A DNA stretch of 6,294 nt from DATGKR01 sp035294565 (lineage in GTDB: Bacteria; Actinomycetota; Acidimicrobiia; Acidimicrobiales; Palsa-688), in NCBI GenBank assembly GCA_035294565.1, contig DATGKR010000091.1, positions 1 through 6,294 on the forward strand. Direction: 5' to 3'. Below, piece after piece: positions 1-5,950 of this stretch. The position numbers were made by a program, and so were the translations under genes. Below the pieces are notes generated by a model that made no database searches, was not told the DNA's origin, and saw only the letters and a list, made by a program, of their open reading frames with translations. How positions within the stretch are numbered: the stretch's first letter is position 1; each line of letters starts with the position of its first letter.

Positions 1-10
1 AGAGAGCGAG

Positions 11-712
11 TTGGGGATCACCGCCCGCCGGACCAGCCGGCGCACGTTCCTCCTCGGCGTGGCCGGCGCCGGAGTGGGCGGGGTCCTCCTCGCAGCCTGC
101 GGGTCCTCGAGCAAGTCGAGCTCGTCGGCTACGACCGTACCGGCGACCTCCTCCGGGAAGGGCGCCCTCACCGGCGACCTGGCGGTGGCAGCCATGGCCG
201 CCAGCTTGGAGAACCTCGCGGTCTTCGCCTACAACGCCGGCCTCCAGGCAGCGTCGCAGGGCAAGCTGGGCACCGTCCCCCCGGCGGTGGCCACCTTCGC
301 CCAGACGGCGAAGGCCCAGCACCAGGAGCACGCCTCGGCCTGGAACTCCATCCTCACCGGCGCCGGCAAACCGGCCGTCACGGCGACCGATCCCGCGCTC
401 ACCCCGACGGTGCAGTCCAAGTTCGCCCAGGTGACGGACGTGACCGGGCTCGCCGAGCTGGCCCTGCTCCTGGAGAACGTCGCCGCCCAGACCTACCAGG
501 CTGGCGTGGGAGTGCTCAGCTCCAGCCACGCCATCGCCGTCGCGGCGACCATCCAGCCGGTGGAGATGCAGCACGCCGCGATCCTCTACTACGCCCTCGG
601 TCGCTACCCGGGCGTGCAGGGCGACATGTCGAACGACTACTCCAGCGGCACCCCGCTGGCCTTCAACCCGATCACGCTGGCCAGGCCGGCGTCGGACTAC
701 AGCGGCACCTGA
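11..712 (+). CDS. Tat-exported lipoprotein with ferritin-like four-helix domain
   Basis: As read this is a 233-residue protein. Its N-terminus shows a twin-arginine signal, SRRTFL at residues 9-14, followed by a Gly/Ala-rich hydrophobic stretch and a lipobox LAAC with the lipidation cysteine at C30. A Ser/Thr-rich linker (about 31-50) leads to a helical domain. Candidate metal ligands fall in four helices: E67 (LEN), H104/E106/H107 (HQEH), E155 (LEN) and E185/H188 (EMQH). This layout matches ferritin-like (Ferritin_2 type) domains, which are often Tat-exported in bacteria. The second helix lacks the textbook ExxH, so metal binding is uncertain. The likely location is the outer face of the cytoplasmic membrane; the substrate is unknown. 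The TTG start leaves a normal 8-residue n-region before the motif and has a purine-rich AGAGAG at 1-6. The frame is open to the window edge, so an upstream start cannot be excluded. It lies just upstream of tatABC. Confidence 0.85.
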   Translation: MGITARRTSRRTFLLGVAGAGVGGVLLAACGSSSKSSSSATTVPATSSGKGALTGDLAVAAMAASLENLAVFAYNAGLQAASQGKLGTVPPAVATFAQTAKAQHQEHASAWNSILTGAGKPAVTATDPALTPTVQSKFAQVTDVTGLAELALLLENVAAQTYQAGVGVLSSSHAIAVAATIQPVEMQHAAILYYALGRYPGVQGDMSNDYSSGTPLAFNPITLARPASDYSGT

Positions 713-718
713 AGCCCC

Positions 719-752
719 GCCCGGCGCCGGTCGCCCCTGGCCGGCGCCGGGC
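719..752 (+). terminator. Perfect 12-bp GC stem-loop between lipoprotein gene and tatA
   Basis: Positions 719-730 (GCCCGGCGCCGG) and 741-752 (CCGGCGCCGGGC) are perfect reverse complements separated by a 10-base loop. It starts 7 bases after the lipoprotein stop codon and ends 39 bases before the tatA ATG. No T-run follows, so it is not a classical intrinsic terminator. It could be a partial terminator, an mRNA 3'-end stabiliser or an attenuator that sets different levels for the lipoprotein and the translocase. Each arm is itself nearly palindromic, so alternative folds are possible. Confidence 0.5.
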
Positions 753-791
753 ATCCCGCACCGAACCGTCTACCAAAAGGAACTGAACAAG

Positions 792-1091
792 ATGCTTGCC
801 GTCATCAACGACACCGGGATGATCGTCGTCCTCGCCGCGGTGGTCCTCCTCTTCGGGGCCAGCCGGCTCCCCAATCTCGCCCGAAGCCTGGGCGAAGCCC
901 GCAAGGAGTTCAAGAAGGCGCACGACGAGCCCGACGGGGAAACCCCTCGCCCGGCCCCGACCGCCGCCCTGCCGCTGCCGGCAGGACCCGCCGACCCCTC
1001 GGCGCAGGTGGTCACCCTGACCCGCGCCGAGCTCGACGCGCTCGTCGCCTCGGGCGGCGCAGCCTCGCAGGCACCGACCCCCCGCAGCTGA
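792..1091 (+). CDS. tatA: Twin-arginine translocase subunit TatA (TatA/E type)
   Basis: TatA is the small membrane protein that oligomerises to let folded Tat substrates cross the cytoplasmic membrane. The 99-residue product has the family architecture. A short N-terminal membrane helix (about 3-20) is followed by the hinge F21-G22 and RLP at 25-27. An amphipathic helix, about 28-43, ends in the basic stretch EARKEFKKA. The remaining half is a Pro/Ala-rich tail with a possible short C-terminal helix (about 74-86). The ATG start is backed by AAAAGGAA at 775-782, 9 bases upstream and the clearest ribosome binding site in the plus-strand cluster. The gene is first of three co-directional tat genes, 67 bp before tatB. 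TatA and TatE cannot be told apart from sequence alone, but position favours tatA. Confidence 0.92.
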   Translation: MLAVINDTGMIVVLAAVVLLFGASRLPNLARSLGEARKEFKKAHDEPDGETPRPAPTAALPLPAGPADPSAQVVTLTRAELDALVASGGAASQAPTPRS

Positions 1092-1158
1092 GGGCTTCCC
1101 GGCCGGCGGTCACGCCGCCTGAAGGCTCGCCCGGCAGCTCGAATCCGAAAGGCACACC

Positions 1159-1524
1159 GTGCTGGATCTCAGCCCAGAAAAACTTCTCGTCCTGCTGACC
1201 GTCGGCATGATCGTCCTCGGCCCCAACAGGCTCCCCACCGCGGCCCGCGGTCTCGCGCAGGGCCTGGTCGCCGCCCGCCGTCTGGCAGCGGGACTGACCG
1301 ATCCGCTCCACGCCAGCCTCGCCGAGCCGCGCCGGGCCTTCGAGGAGACCATCGCCGACGTGAAGTCAGTGATCGCCGATCCTCTCCAGTCCGTCGTGCA
1401 GCCCGTGGTCGACGCCGCCTCCCCGCCAGCCGCCGCTCCGCCGGCCCCCGCACCGACAGACGCGCCCCCCGCACCGACAGCTGCGGCGGAGCTTCGGGCT
1501 CCGAGCGACCCGTCGCTCAACTGA
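1159..1524 (+). CDS. tatB: Twin-arginine translocase subunit TatB (or second TatA-like subunit)
   Basis: TatB pairs with TatC to form the receptor for twin-arginine signal peptides. The 121-residue product has an N-terminal membrane helix with an acidic residue near its start (E7, as in TatB proteins). It then has the typical L-G-P-x-R-L-P hinge (L20-P26), where TatA proteins usually have FG. A basic amphipathic helix (about 27-46) and a second helical stretch (about 50-85) follow. The tail is Ala/Pro-rich and contains a 21-bp tandem duplication, with the 15-mer CCCCCGCACCGACAG at 1445-1459 and 1466-1480; it is in frame and adds seven residues. The GTG start is supported by GAAAGG at 1147-1152. 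The upstream gap has a small 5-bp hairpin (1105-1109 with 1115-1119). TatB is preferred over a TatA duplicate because of LGP and E7, but small Tat subunits are hard to separate by eye. Confidence 0.82.
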   Translation: MLDLSPEKLLVLLTVGMIVLGPNRLPTAARGLAQGLVAARRLAAGLTDPLHASLAEPRRAFEETIADVKSVIADPLQSVVQPVVDAASPPAAAPPAPAPTDAPPAPTAAAELRAPSDPSLN

Positions 1525-1527
1525 CCG

Positions 1528-2301
1528 GTGACCGTCCTCGAAGCCCCCCCGGCTCCTGCGCCCGCTTCACCGTCGACGGAGCTCACCTGGTTCGAGCACC
1601 TCGGCGAGCTGCGCCGCAGGGTCCTCATCTCGCTGGCCGCCCTCGTCGTCGGGGTCATCGTGGCGTGGTTCCTCTACGACCGGGCCCTCGTTTTCATGAT
1701 CGCCCCCTACCGCGAGTACCTGGCCCACCACCCCCGGATCGACATTTCGCACGGCAACCTGGTGGCCACCGGCCCGCTCGAGGGTTTCACCACCCGGCTG
1801 AAGGTCTCCTGCTACCTGGGTGTGATCGTGGCTGCGCCCGTTTGGATATGGCAGGCGTGGAGGTTCGTCTCCCCCGGCCTACACCGCCACGAGCGGCGTT
1901 ACGCCGCCTCGTTCACCGCCTCGGCAGTCGCCCTGTTCGCTCTCGGGGCGGCGACCGCCGTCGTGGTGTTCCCCAAGGCGATCGCCTGGATGATCTCGGT
2001 CAGCGGCACGGGCGTCGCCCCGCTCTTCTCGCCCGGGCGCTACCTGGGCCTGTACAGCTTGGCGGCGGTGGTGTTCGGCGCTGTTTTCACCTACCCGGTG
2101 TTCCTCGTCGGGCTGGAGCTGGTCGGCGTGGTCAGCAGTGCGAAGCTCCGCCACTGGAGGCGCTACGCCATCGTGCTTCTCTGCGCCGTCGCCGCGGTCG
2201 TCACCCCGAGCAACGACCCGTTCTCGTTCCTCGCCATGGCGCTCCCCATGATCGTCTTCTACGAGGCGGCGATCCTGGTCGGCAGGATCCTGCACAGATG
2301 A
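1528..2301 (+). CDS. tatC: Twin-arginine translocase subunit TatC
   Basis: TatC is the six-helix core of the translocase and binds the twin-arginine signal. The 257-residue product shows the family landmarks. The cytoplasmic N-terminal motif HLGELRRR (24-31) includes E27, the likely equivalent of the signal-binding Glu. The first cytoplasmic-loop motif FVSPGLHRHERR (113-124) contains E122. YPVF lies at 189-192, TPSNDPFS at 227-234, and the final helix reads ALPMIVFYEAA (238-248). Six hydrophobic segments are visible. An extra Pro/Ala-rich N-terminus (1-18) precedes the conserved region. The GTG start lies 3 bp after the tatB stop with no clear ribosome binding site, which suggests translation coupled to tatB. 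Length is normal for the family. The 3' end faces the aquaporin gene. Confidence 0.96.
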   Translation: MTVLEAPPAPAPASPSTELTWFEHLGELRRRVLISLAALVVGVIVAWFLYDRALVFMIAPYREYLAHHPRIDISHGNLVATGPLEGFTTRLKVSCYLGVIVAAPVWIWQAWRFVSPGLHRHERRYAASFTASAVALFALGAATAVVVFPKAIAWMISVSGTGVAPLFSPGRYLGLYSLAAVVFGAVFTYPVFLVGLELVGVVSSAKLRHWRRYAIVLLCAVAAVVTPSNDPFSFLAMALPMIVFYEAAILVGRILHR

Positions 2302-2307
2302 CCCGGA

Positions 2308-2328
2308 GGGCGCTCAGTGGAGCAGCCC
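2308..2328. terminator. Hairpin at the tatC / aquaporin convergent junction
   Basis: GGGCGCTC (2308-2315) pairs with GAGC (2320-2323) and GCCC (2325-2328) around the loop AGTG. This makes an 8-bp stem with one bulged A at 2324. It sits between two convergent genes only 12 bp apart and overlaps the aquaporin stop codon (2314-2316). Neither side has a T-run, so if it terminates transcription it does so inefficiently or with help. A bidirectional terminator is the natural role for this position, but this is inference. Confidence 0.35.
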
Positions 2329-3117
2329 GTGGCGGTCCTGCTCGAAGTGGTACACCTTCGAAGAGACGATCTCCAACTCGCGAAGCGGGTGGAGCAGGGT
2401 GATCCCGACGCCGAGGAAAGCTCCGAGCAGCGGCCCCGCCCAATAGACCCACCACGATTGCCACACCGAGGCCACCACCGCTGGGCCGAGGCTGCGCGCC
2501 GGGTTGGTGCTGGTCCCCGACACCGGCGCTTCCAGCCACACCATGAGACAATAAAGAAATGGAAAAAGGAGGGGCGTGTAGCTGCGCAGCCGCTCCGTTC
2601 CGACGAACACCAACAGCAGCACGACGAGGGTCGCGGTCGTGGCCACCTCACCGACGAGAGCCCCGGTCGCGCCGTAGCCACGGCCGGGGAGCGTGGCGCC
2701 CAGGTGGACCTGTTCCCCCGTCCGGCCCCATGCCAGCAGGGGAGCAGCCCCGGCCACGGCCCCGGCGAGCTGCGCGGCTATGTAGCCGCCGGCCAGCCAC
2801 GGTTTCATGCCGCGCCGCAGGACGAACACGACGGTCACGGCCGGGTTGATGTGGGCGCCGCTCACCTTGCCGAGCGGGGACACGGCGATGAGCGCTCCCG
2901 TCGTGCCGAAGAGGAAACCGGTGACGGCCAGCCGGGGGCCCTGCCCGAGGTCGCCGCCTAGAGGGCCGGAGGGCGAGTTGATGGCTATGACGATGGACAG
3001 CCCCACCGCCACCAGGATCCCGGTGCCGGCGAACTCGGACAACCACAGCCGCCACGCCTTCTGCGCCTGCTTCGACGGCGCGGCCCGCTCGGTCCGGACC
3101 GCCTTGGAGGCAGTCAT
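2314..3117 (-). CDS. Aquaporin / MIP-family channel
   Basis: This is a 267-residue membrane channel of the major intrinsic protein family, which passes water or small neutral solutes. Both half-helix signatures are intact: SGAHINPAVT at 86-95 (N91-P92-A93) and TNPARS at 204-209 (N205-P206-A207, with the filter arginine R208). Six hydrophobic helices fit the fold. Aligned by eye to AqpZ, the selectivity filter would be F70 (less certain), V193, T202 and R208. V193 replaces the histidine of water-specific AqpZ, and the GlpF Gly/Phe pair is also absent, so the substrate is not predictable. A charged N-terminal extension (1-25) precedes helix 1. The ATG has no good ribosome binding site; GGAGGAA lies about 30 bases upstream, too far to serve it. 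The gene is 60 bp downstream of the DUF1501 stop on the same strand and may be co-transcribed. Codons 184-190 are oddly AT-rich. Confidence 0.93.
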   Translation of the reverse strand: MTASKAVRTERAAPSKQAQKAWRLWLSEFAGTGILVAVGLSIVIAINSPSGPLGGDLGQGPRLAVTGFLFGTTGALIAVSPLGKVSGAHINPAVTVVFVLRRGMKPWLAGGYIAAQLAGAVAGAAPLLAWGRTGEQVHLGATLPGRGYGATGALVGEVATTATLVVLLLVFVGTERLRSYTPLLFPFLYCLMVWLEAPVSGTSTNPARSLGPAVVASVWQSWWVYWAGPLLGAFLGVGITLLHPLRELEIVSSKVYHFEQDRHGLLH

Positions 3118-3177
3118 GCCAGAGAGGTCTACCCGACCCCGGCAGCGTTCCTCCAGGCAGCCCGCGCCCGGACCGGC

Positions 3178-4395
3178 TCAGACGAAGTCGAGAGGCGGGT
3201 ACTTCCCGCCGAGGACCTTGTCCGGGTCGGCGCCGAGCACCCGGTCGAGGACGGTGGCGTAGACCGAGCGGAAGTCGACGTTGTGCAGCGGGTTGCCGTC
3301 GGCGTCGAGGGATGTCGACGACGGCTCCTCACCGTAGAACCTGCCCCCCTTGACCCCCAGCCCGGCGACGAACAGGGGGGCGGCGCTGCCGTGGTCGGTG
3401 CCCCCGCTCGCGTTCTCGGCCGGGCGACGGCCGAACTCCGAGTAGGTCATCACGACCGCCCGCCGGCCGGCCGGATGGCCTGATACCGAGTCGAGGAACC
3501 CGGTTATCGCCGAGTCGAGCTCCGAGAGGAGCTGCTCGTGATCGGGTTTCTCGTCAGCGTGGTCGTCGAAGCTGGAAAGGCTCACCTCGTAGACCCGGGT
3601 GGGCGCCCCGGCGTTGATCAGTTCGGCCACGACGGCCATCTGGGAGCGCAGGTCGGAGGCTCCCGCCGGGGCGGCCTGCCCGCCCGGCGAGGTGGAGAGG
3701 CGGTCGAGGTCGGCGGCGGCGGCGAGCAGGTCGGAACCGGAGGCGGCCACGGCTGCGGCCAGGCCTTCCCGGTCGGCCGCCGGGGCCTGCAGGGCCGCGT
3801 AAGCCTCCCGCAGGGGAGGCGCCCCGGCGAGGGTGATCCGAGCGGCTGTCACCGCTGTGGCCGACCGGCGCTCCCCGCGCATCAACGGTGGCAGCGTCGC
3901 CCCGACACTGATCGCTCTCATCGGGTCGTCGTCGGCTAGGTCCAGCCAGCGGCCCACCCATCCGGCGCCGGAGCCGTCTGGTGGGTTGGCCGTTTGCCAG
4001 ATGTCCATCGACGCGAAATGGCTGAGGTTCGGCTGGGGGTAGCCGACGCCCCTGACGATCGCCAGGTGCCCCGACTGCCACAGCGAGTGGAGGCCCGCCA
4101 GCTTCGGGTTGAGCCCGAGCCCTTCTCCGAGGTCGAGAACCTCGCCGGGGGTGTAGGCGAGGGTCGGCCGGGCCCTGTGGTAGGCGGGGTCGTCGTAGGG
4201 GACGACGGTGTTGAGACCGTCGTTTCCCCCATACAGCGTGACCAGCACGAGTGGGCCGGCCGCTTCCTCCGCGGCCGGAGGGGAGCCTGGGCCGGCGAGC
4301 CGGTCGAGCAGGACACCGGCGCCGACCGCCGCGCCGGCAGCCCCGGCGCCGATGAGGAAACGCCGGCGGGTGAAACGGGCAGTGTCGTTCGTCAT
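3178..4395 (-). CDS. DUF1501 family protein with Tat signal
   Basis: This 405-residue protein has a twin-arginine signal, TRRRFL at 9-14, then a Gly/Ala-rich hydrophobic segment, so export in folded form by Tat is expected. The mature part shows DUF1501 landmarks: LVTLYGGNDGLNT (51-63), the SFDDHADE segment (275-282), SEFGRRPAENASGGTDHGSA (319-338) and DFRSVYATVLDRVLG (374-388). DUF1501 is distantly related to the alkaline phosphatase/sulfatase fold; no activity is established. The reading frame stays open for 193 codons upstream of the chosen start. The ATG at 4395 is preferred because it puts the signal peptide at the N-terminus, overlaps the DUF1800 stop as ATGA, and has GGAG at 4407-4410. 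Translation is probably coupled to DUF1800. Length is typical of the family. Confidence 0.93.
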   Translation of the reverse strand: MTNDTARFTRRRFLIGAGAAGAAVGAGVLLDRLAGPGSPPAAEEAAGPLVLVTLYGGNDGLNTVVPYDDPAYHRARPTLAYTPGEVLDLGEGLGLNPKLAGLHSLWQSGHLAIVRGVGYPQPNLSHFASMDIWQTANPPDGSGAGWVGRWLDLADDDPMRAISVGATLPPLMRGERRSATAVTAARITLAGAPPLREAYAALQAPAADREGLAAAVAASGSDLLAAAADLDRLSTSPGGQAAPAGASDLRSQMAVVAELINAGAPTRVYEVSLSSFDDHADEKPDHEQLLSELDSAITGFLDSVSGHPAGRRAVVMTYSEFGRRPAENASGGTDHGSAAPLFVAGLGVKGGRFYGEEPSSTSLDADGNPLHNVDFRSVYATVLDRVLGADPDKVLGGKYPPLDFV

Positions 4396-5810
4396 GCCAG
4401 CACGAACTCCGGCGAGACGAGGGCCAGCGCCAGCAGGGCCACAGGGTCGGCCGCTACCCGGGAGAGGGCAGCCGCCGTGCTCGGCCCCCACCCGTCGACG
4501 AGGCCGAGCAGTTCGCCGGCAGCGGCGACCCGCTGCCGCACGGGCAGGGACGAGAGTCCGGACAGGTCCGCCTTTCGAGCGAGCAGCATCGCCGCCTGCA
4601 TCCGGACGTGGGCGGTGGCGGTGCTCAACCAGTAGCCGTTCTGGCCCCATCCCCCGACGTTCGGGGGGTTGAAGAGGGTCTGGCCCAGGGCGCCGGCGAG
4701 CGCCGGCAGATCCGGCGCCGAGCGGGGCCCGGGTCGTTGGTCCCCGGAGGCCGAGGAGGCAAGGGATGCGTCGAGTCCGAGCGCCCGGGCGGCGCTGGCC
4801 AGGTACTCGGCGGGCTGCTTGAGGAGCCCGGTCCTCGACTGGGTGGAGCGAAACTCCGGGTGGAGGAACACGCTCCTCACGGCCCCGGCGATGCTCAGCG
4901 ACTCGCCGTAGCCGGGCAGGATGTCGCTCACCACCGGATCGGAAGGTGCGACGGGGTATGCGAGGTGGCTCCACAGGGCGGCGACGACGAACCGAGCCGA
5001 CTCGGGGCGGGTGACGGCGATACGGACGATGTCCTCGCCGTTCCAGTCACCCGTCTCCCCCAGGTAGGTCTTGAAGCCGTAGTCGTGCTGGGCAGGGCGG
5101 AAGACGTATTCGTAACGGGACCGGTCGTACGTCCAGCCGGTGAAGCCGCGAGCCGCTGCGGTCACGTCGTCTTGGGTGTAGTTGCCGATCCCCAGCGTGA
5201 ACAGCTCCATCATCTCCCGGGCGAAGTTCTCGTTGGGACGCGCCTTCTTGTCGGTCGAGGTGTCCAACCAGATCATCATCGCCCCGTCCTTGGCGACGGC
5301 CTGGGTGAGCGCCTCGAAGCTGCCGGCGCCCGCCGATCGGAACAGCTGGTTCTGCATGTACATGAGCCGGGCGTCGCGCACCTTCGACACCCCGGTGGCG
5401 AAGTGGCCGTGCCAGAAGAGCGTCAGCTTCTCGCGAAGCGGCGTCGAGGTGGTGATCATCCGGTTCATCCACCAGCGCTGCAGGCCGACGACGTCGCTGC
5501 GGACAGCTTTGGCGAAGGCGGCCCTTTCGGCTTGGCTGGCGCCGGCGCCGCGGGGAGGTGGCCCGGACGTGAACGTCGGCTCGGCGAGACCCGCCGCGCC
5601 GGGGTCGGGTGCGTCGCCGAGCCCGGCGAGCAGGCTCTCCACCGCGCTGTCGTACCCGCCGGCGGCCGCCCGCTCGAGCTCGTCGGGGCGCAACCCGAAG
5701 CCGGCTCTGCGGTAGAGGAAGGCGACGTCGCTCAGCGTGTCCCCGGGCACGCCATCATCATCGAACCGCCGTGTTAGGAAAGTGTGAGCCGGCGGTGAGG
5801 AAGGTGTCAC
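4392..5810 (-). CDS. DUF1800 family protein
   Basis: This 472-residue protein carries the DUF1800 signatures in order: YRRAGFG (33-39), LFWHGHFAT (131-139), NENFAREMMELFTLG (193-207) then FTGW (223-226), HPEFR (317-321), PPNVGGWGQNGYWL (382-395) and a C-terminal LVSPEF (464-469). The family has no established biochemical role. It is commonly encoded next to DUF1501, as here, with a 4-bp stop/start overlap. No signal peptide or membrane helix is visible. A TRRF at 13-16 looks like a twin-arginine motif but no hydrophobic stretch follows. The start is uncertain. GTG at 5810 is the first start after an in-frame TAG at 5856-5858, but it lies at the edge of a 17-bp tandem repeat and has no clear ribosome binding site. 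A second GTG at 5750 would remove 20 residues and still keep the whole domain. Confidence 0.92.
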   Translation of the reverse strand: MTPSSPPAHTFLTRRFDDDGVPGDTLSDVAFLYRRAGFGLRPDELERAAAGGYDSAVESLLAGLGDAPDPGAAGLAEPTFTSGPPPRGAGASQAERAAFAKAVRSDVVGLQRWWMNRMITTSTPLREKLTLFWHGHFATGVSKVRDARLMYMQNQLFRSAGAGSFEALTQAVAKDGAMMIWLDTSTDKKARPNENFAREMMELFTLGIGNYTQDDVTAAARGFTGWTYDRSRYEYVFRPAQHDYGFKTYLGETGDWNGEDIVRIAVTRPESARFVVAALWSHLAYPVAPSDPVVSDILPGYGESLSIAGAVRSVFLHPEFRSTQSRTGLLKQPAEYLASAARALGLDASLASSASGDQRPGPRSAPDLPALAGALGQTLFNPPNVGGWGQNGYWLSTATAHVRMQAAMLLARKADLSGLSSLPVRQRVAAAGELLGLVDGWGPSTAAALSRVAADPVALLALALVSPEFVLA

Positions 5811-5817
5811 CCGGCGG
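5774..5817. repeat. Adjacent 22-bp imperfect direct repeats over the DUF1800 5' end
   Basis: Positions 5774-5795 and 5796-5817 align with 18 of 22 identities by hand count. Both read roughly T-x-AGGAA-x-GTGT-x-A-x-CCGGCGG on the plus strand. They cover the first codons of the longer DUF1800 reading. The 22-bp unit is not a multiple of three, so the protein does not repeat. That hints that this stretch may be untranslated leader or an operator-like site rather than coding sequence. Confidence 0.55.
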
Positions 5818-5891
5818 GTCCCGAGCGCCGGCGGGTCCCTAGCGCCGGCGGGTTCCTAGCGCCGGCGGGTCCCTAGCGCCGGGGCGTCCCC
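5807..5891. repeat. 17-bp tandem repeat, five units, ending in the DUF1800 start codon
   Basis: Units at 5824-5840, 5841-5857 and 5858-5874 read AGCGCCGGCGGGTCCCT, with one T-for-C change in the middle copy. The flanking copies at 5807-5823 and 5875-5891 are degenerate. Each good unit contains the self-complementary core CGCCGGCG, so the transcript could form several competing hairpins. The repeat lies in the immediate upstream region of DUF1800 on the minus strand, and its outermost unit supplies the GTG start. Copy-number change here would alter leader length and could affect translation. Confidence 0.85.
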
Positions 5892-5921
5892 TTATGGGGC
5901 CGTCGGCTCACCACCCCCCAT
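5892..5921 (-). other. Nine-codon mini-ORF with strong ribosome binding site upstream of DUF1800
   Basis: On the minus strand an ATG at 5921 follows AGGAG (5931-5935 on the plus strand) with a 9-base gap, the best start signal in the region. It encodes MGGGEPTAP and ends at TAA (5892-5894). It is in the same frame as DUF1800 but separated from it by that TAA and a TAG at 5856-5858. It may be a leader peptide, a relic of an older start cut off by repeat expansion, or chance. Nothing in its sequence suggests a function by itself. Confidence 0.25.
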
Positions 5922-5950
5922 CTCCGACCTCTCCTCTAGGACACGTCAAC

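Noticed and set aside
1665..2402. 245-codon plus-strand open frame
   Set aside because: Out-of-frame shadow of tatC, rich in Arg/Pro/Gly. TatC motifs lie in the other frame.
2317..2961. Plus-strand open frame across the aquaporin gene
   Set aside because: Antisense shadow. Both NPA motifs and the membrane helices are in the minus-strand frame.
4396..4974. N-terminal extension of DUF1501 to 598 residues
   Set aside because: The open frame is a GC-rich shadow of the DUF1800 C-terminal coding region. The extension is Arg/Pro-rich with no domain character, while the internal ATG at 4395 begins a complete Tat signal with ATGA overlap.
4608..5777. 389-codon plus-strand open frame
   Set aside because: It lies opposite DUF1800, whose family motifs are intact. 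The plus-strand translation is low-complexity Gly/Val/Arg-rich and matches no family I recognise.
5931..5949. Promoter using TTGACG (minus strand, 5944-5949) as -35
   Set aside because: No -10-like hexamer occurs at 16-19 bases. The downstream sequence is GGAGATGGGG, so the -35 match alone is not enough.
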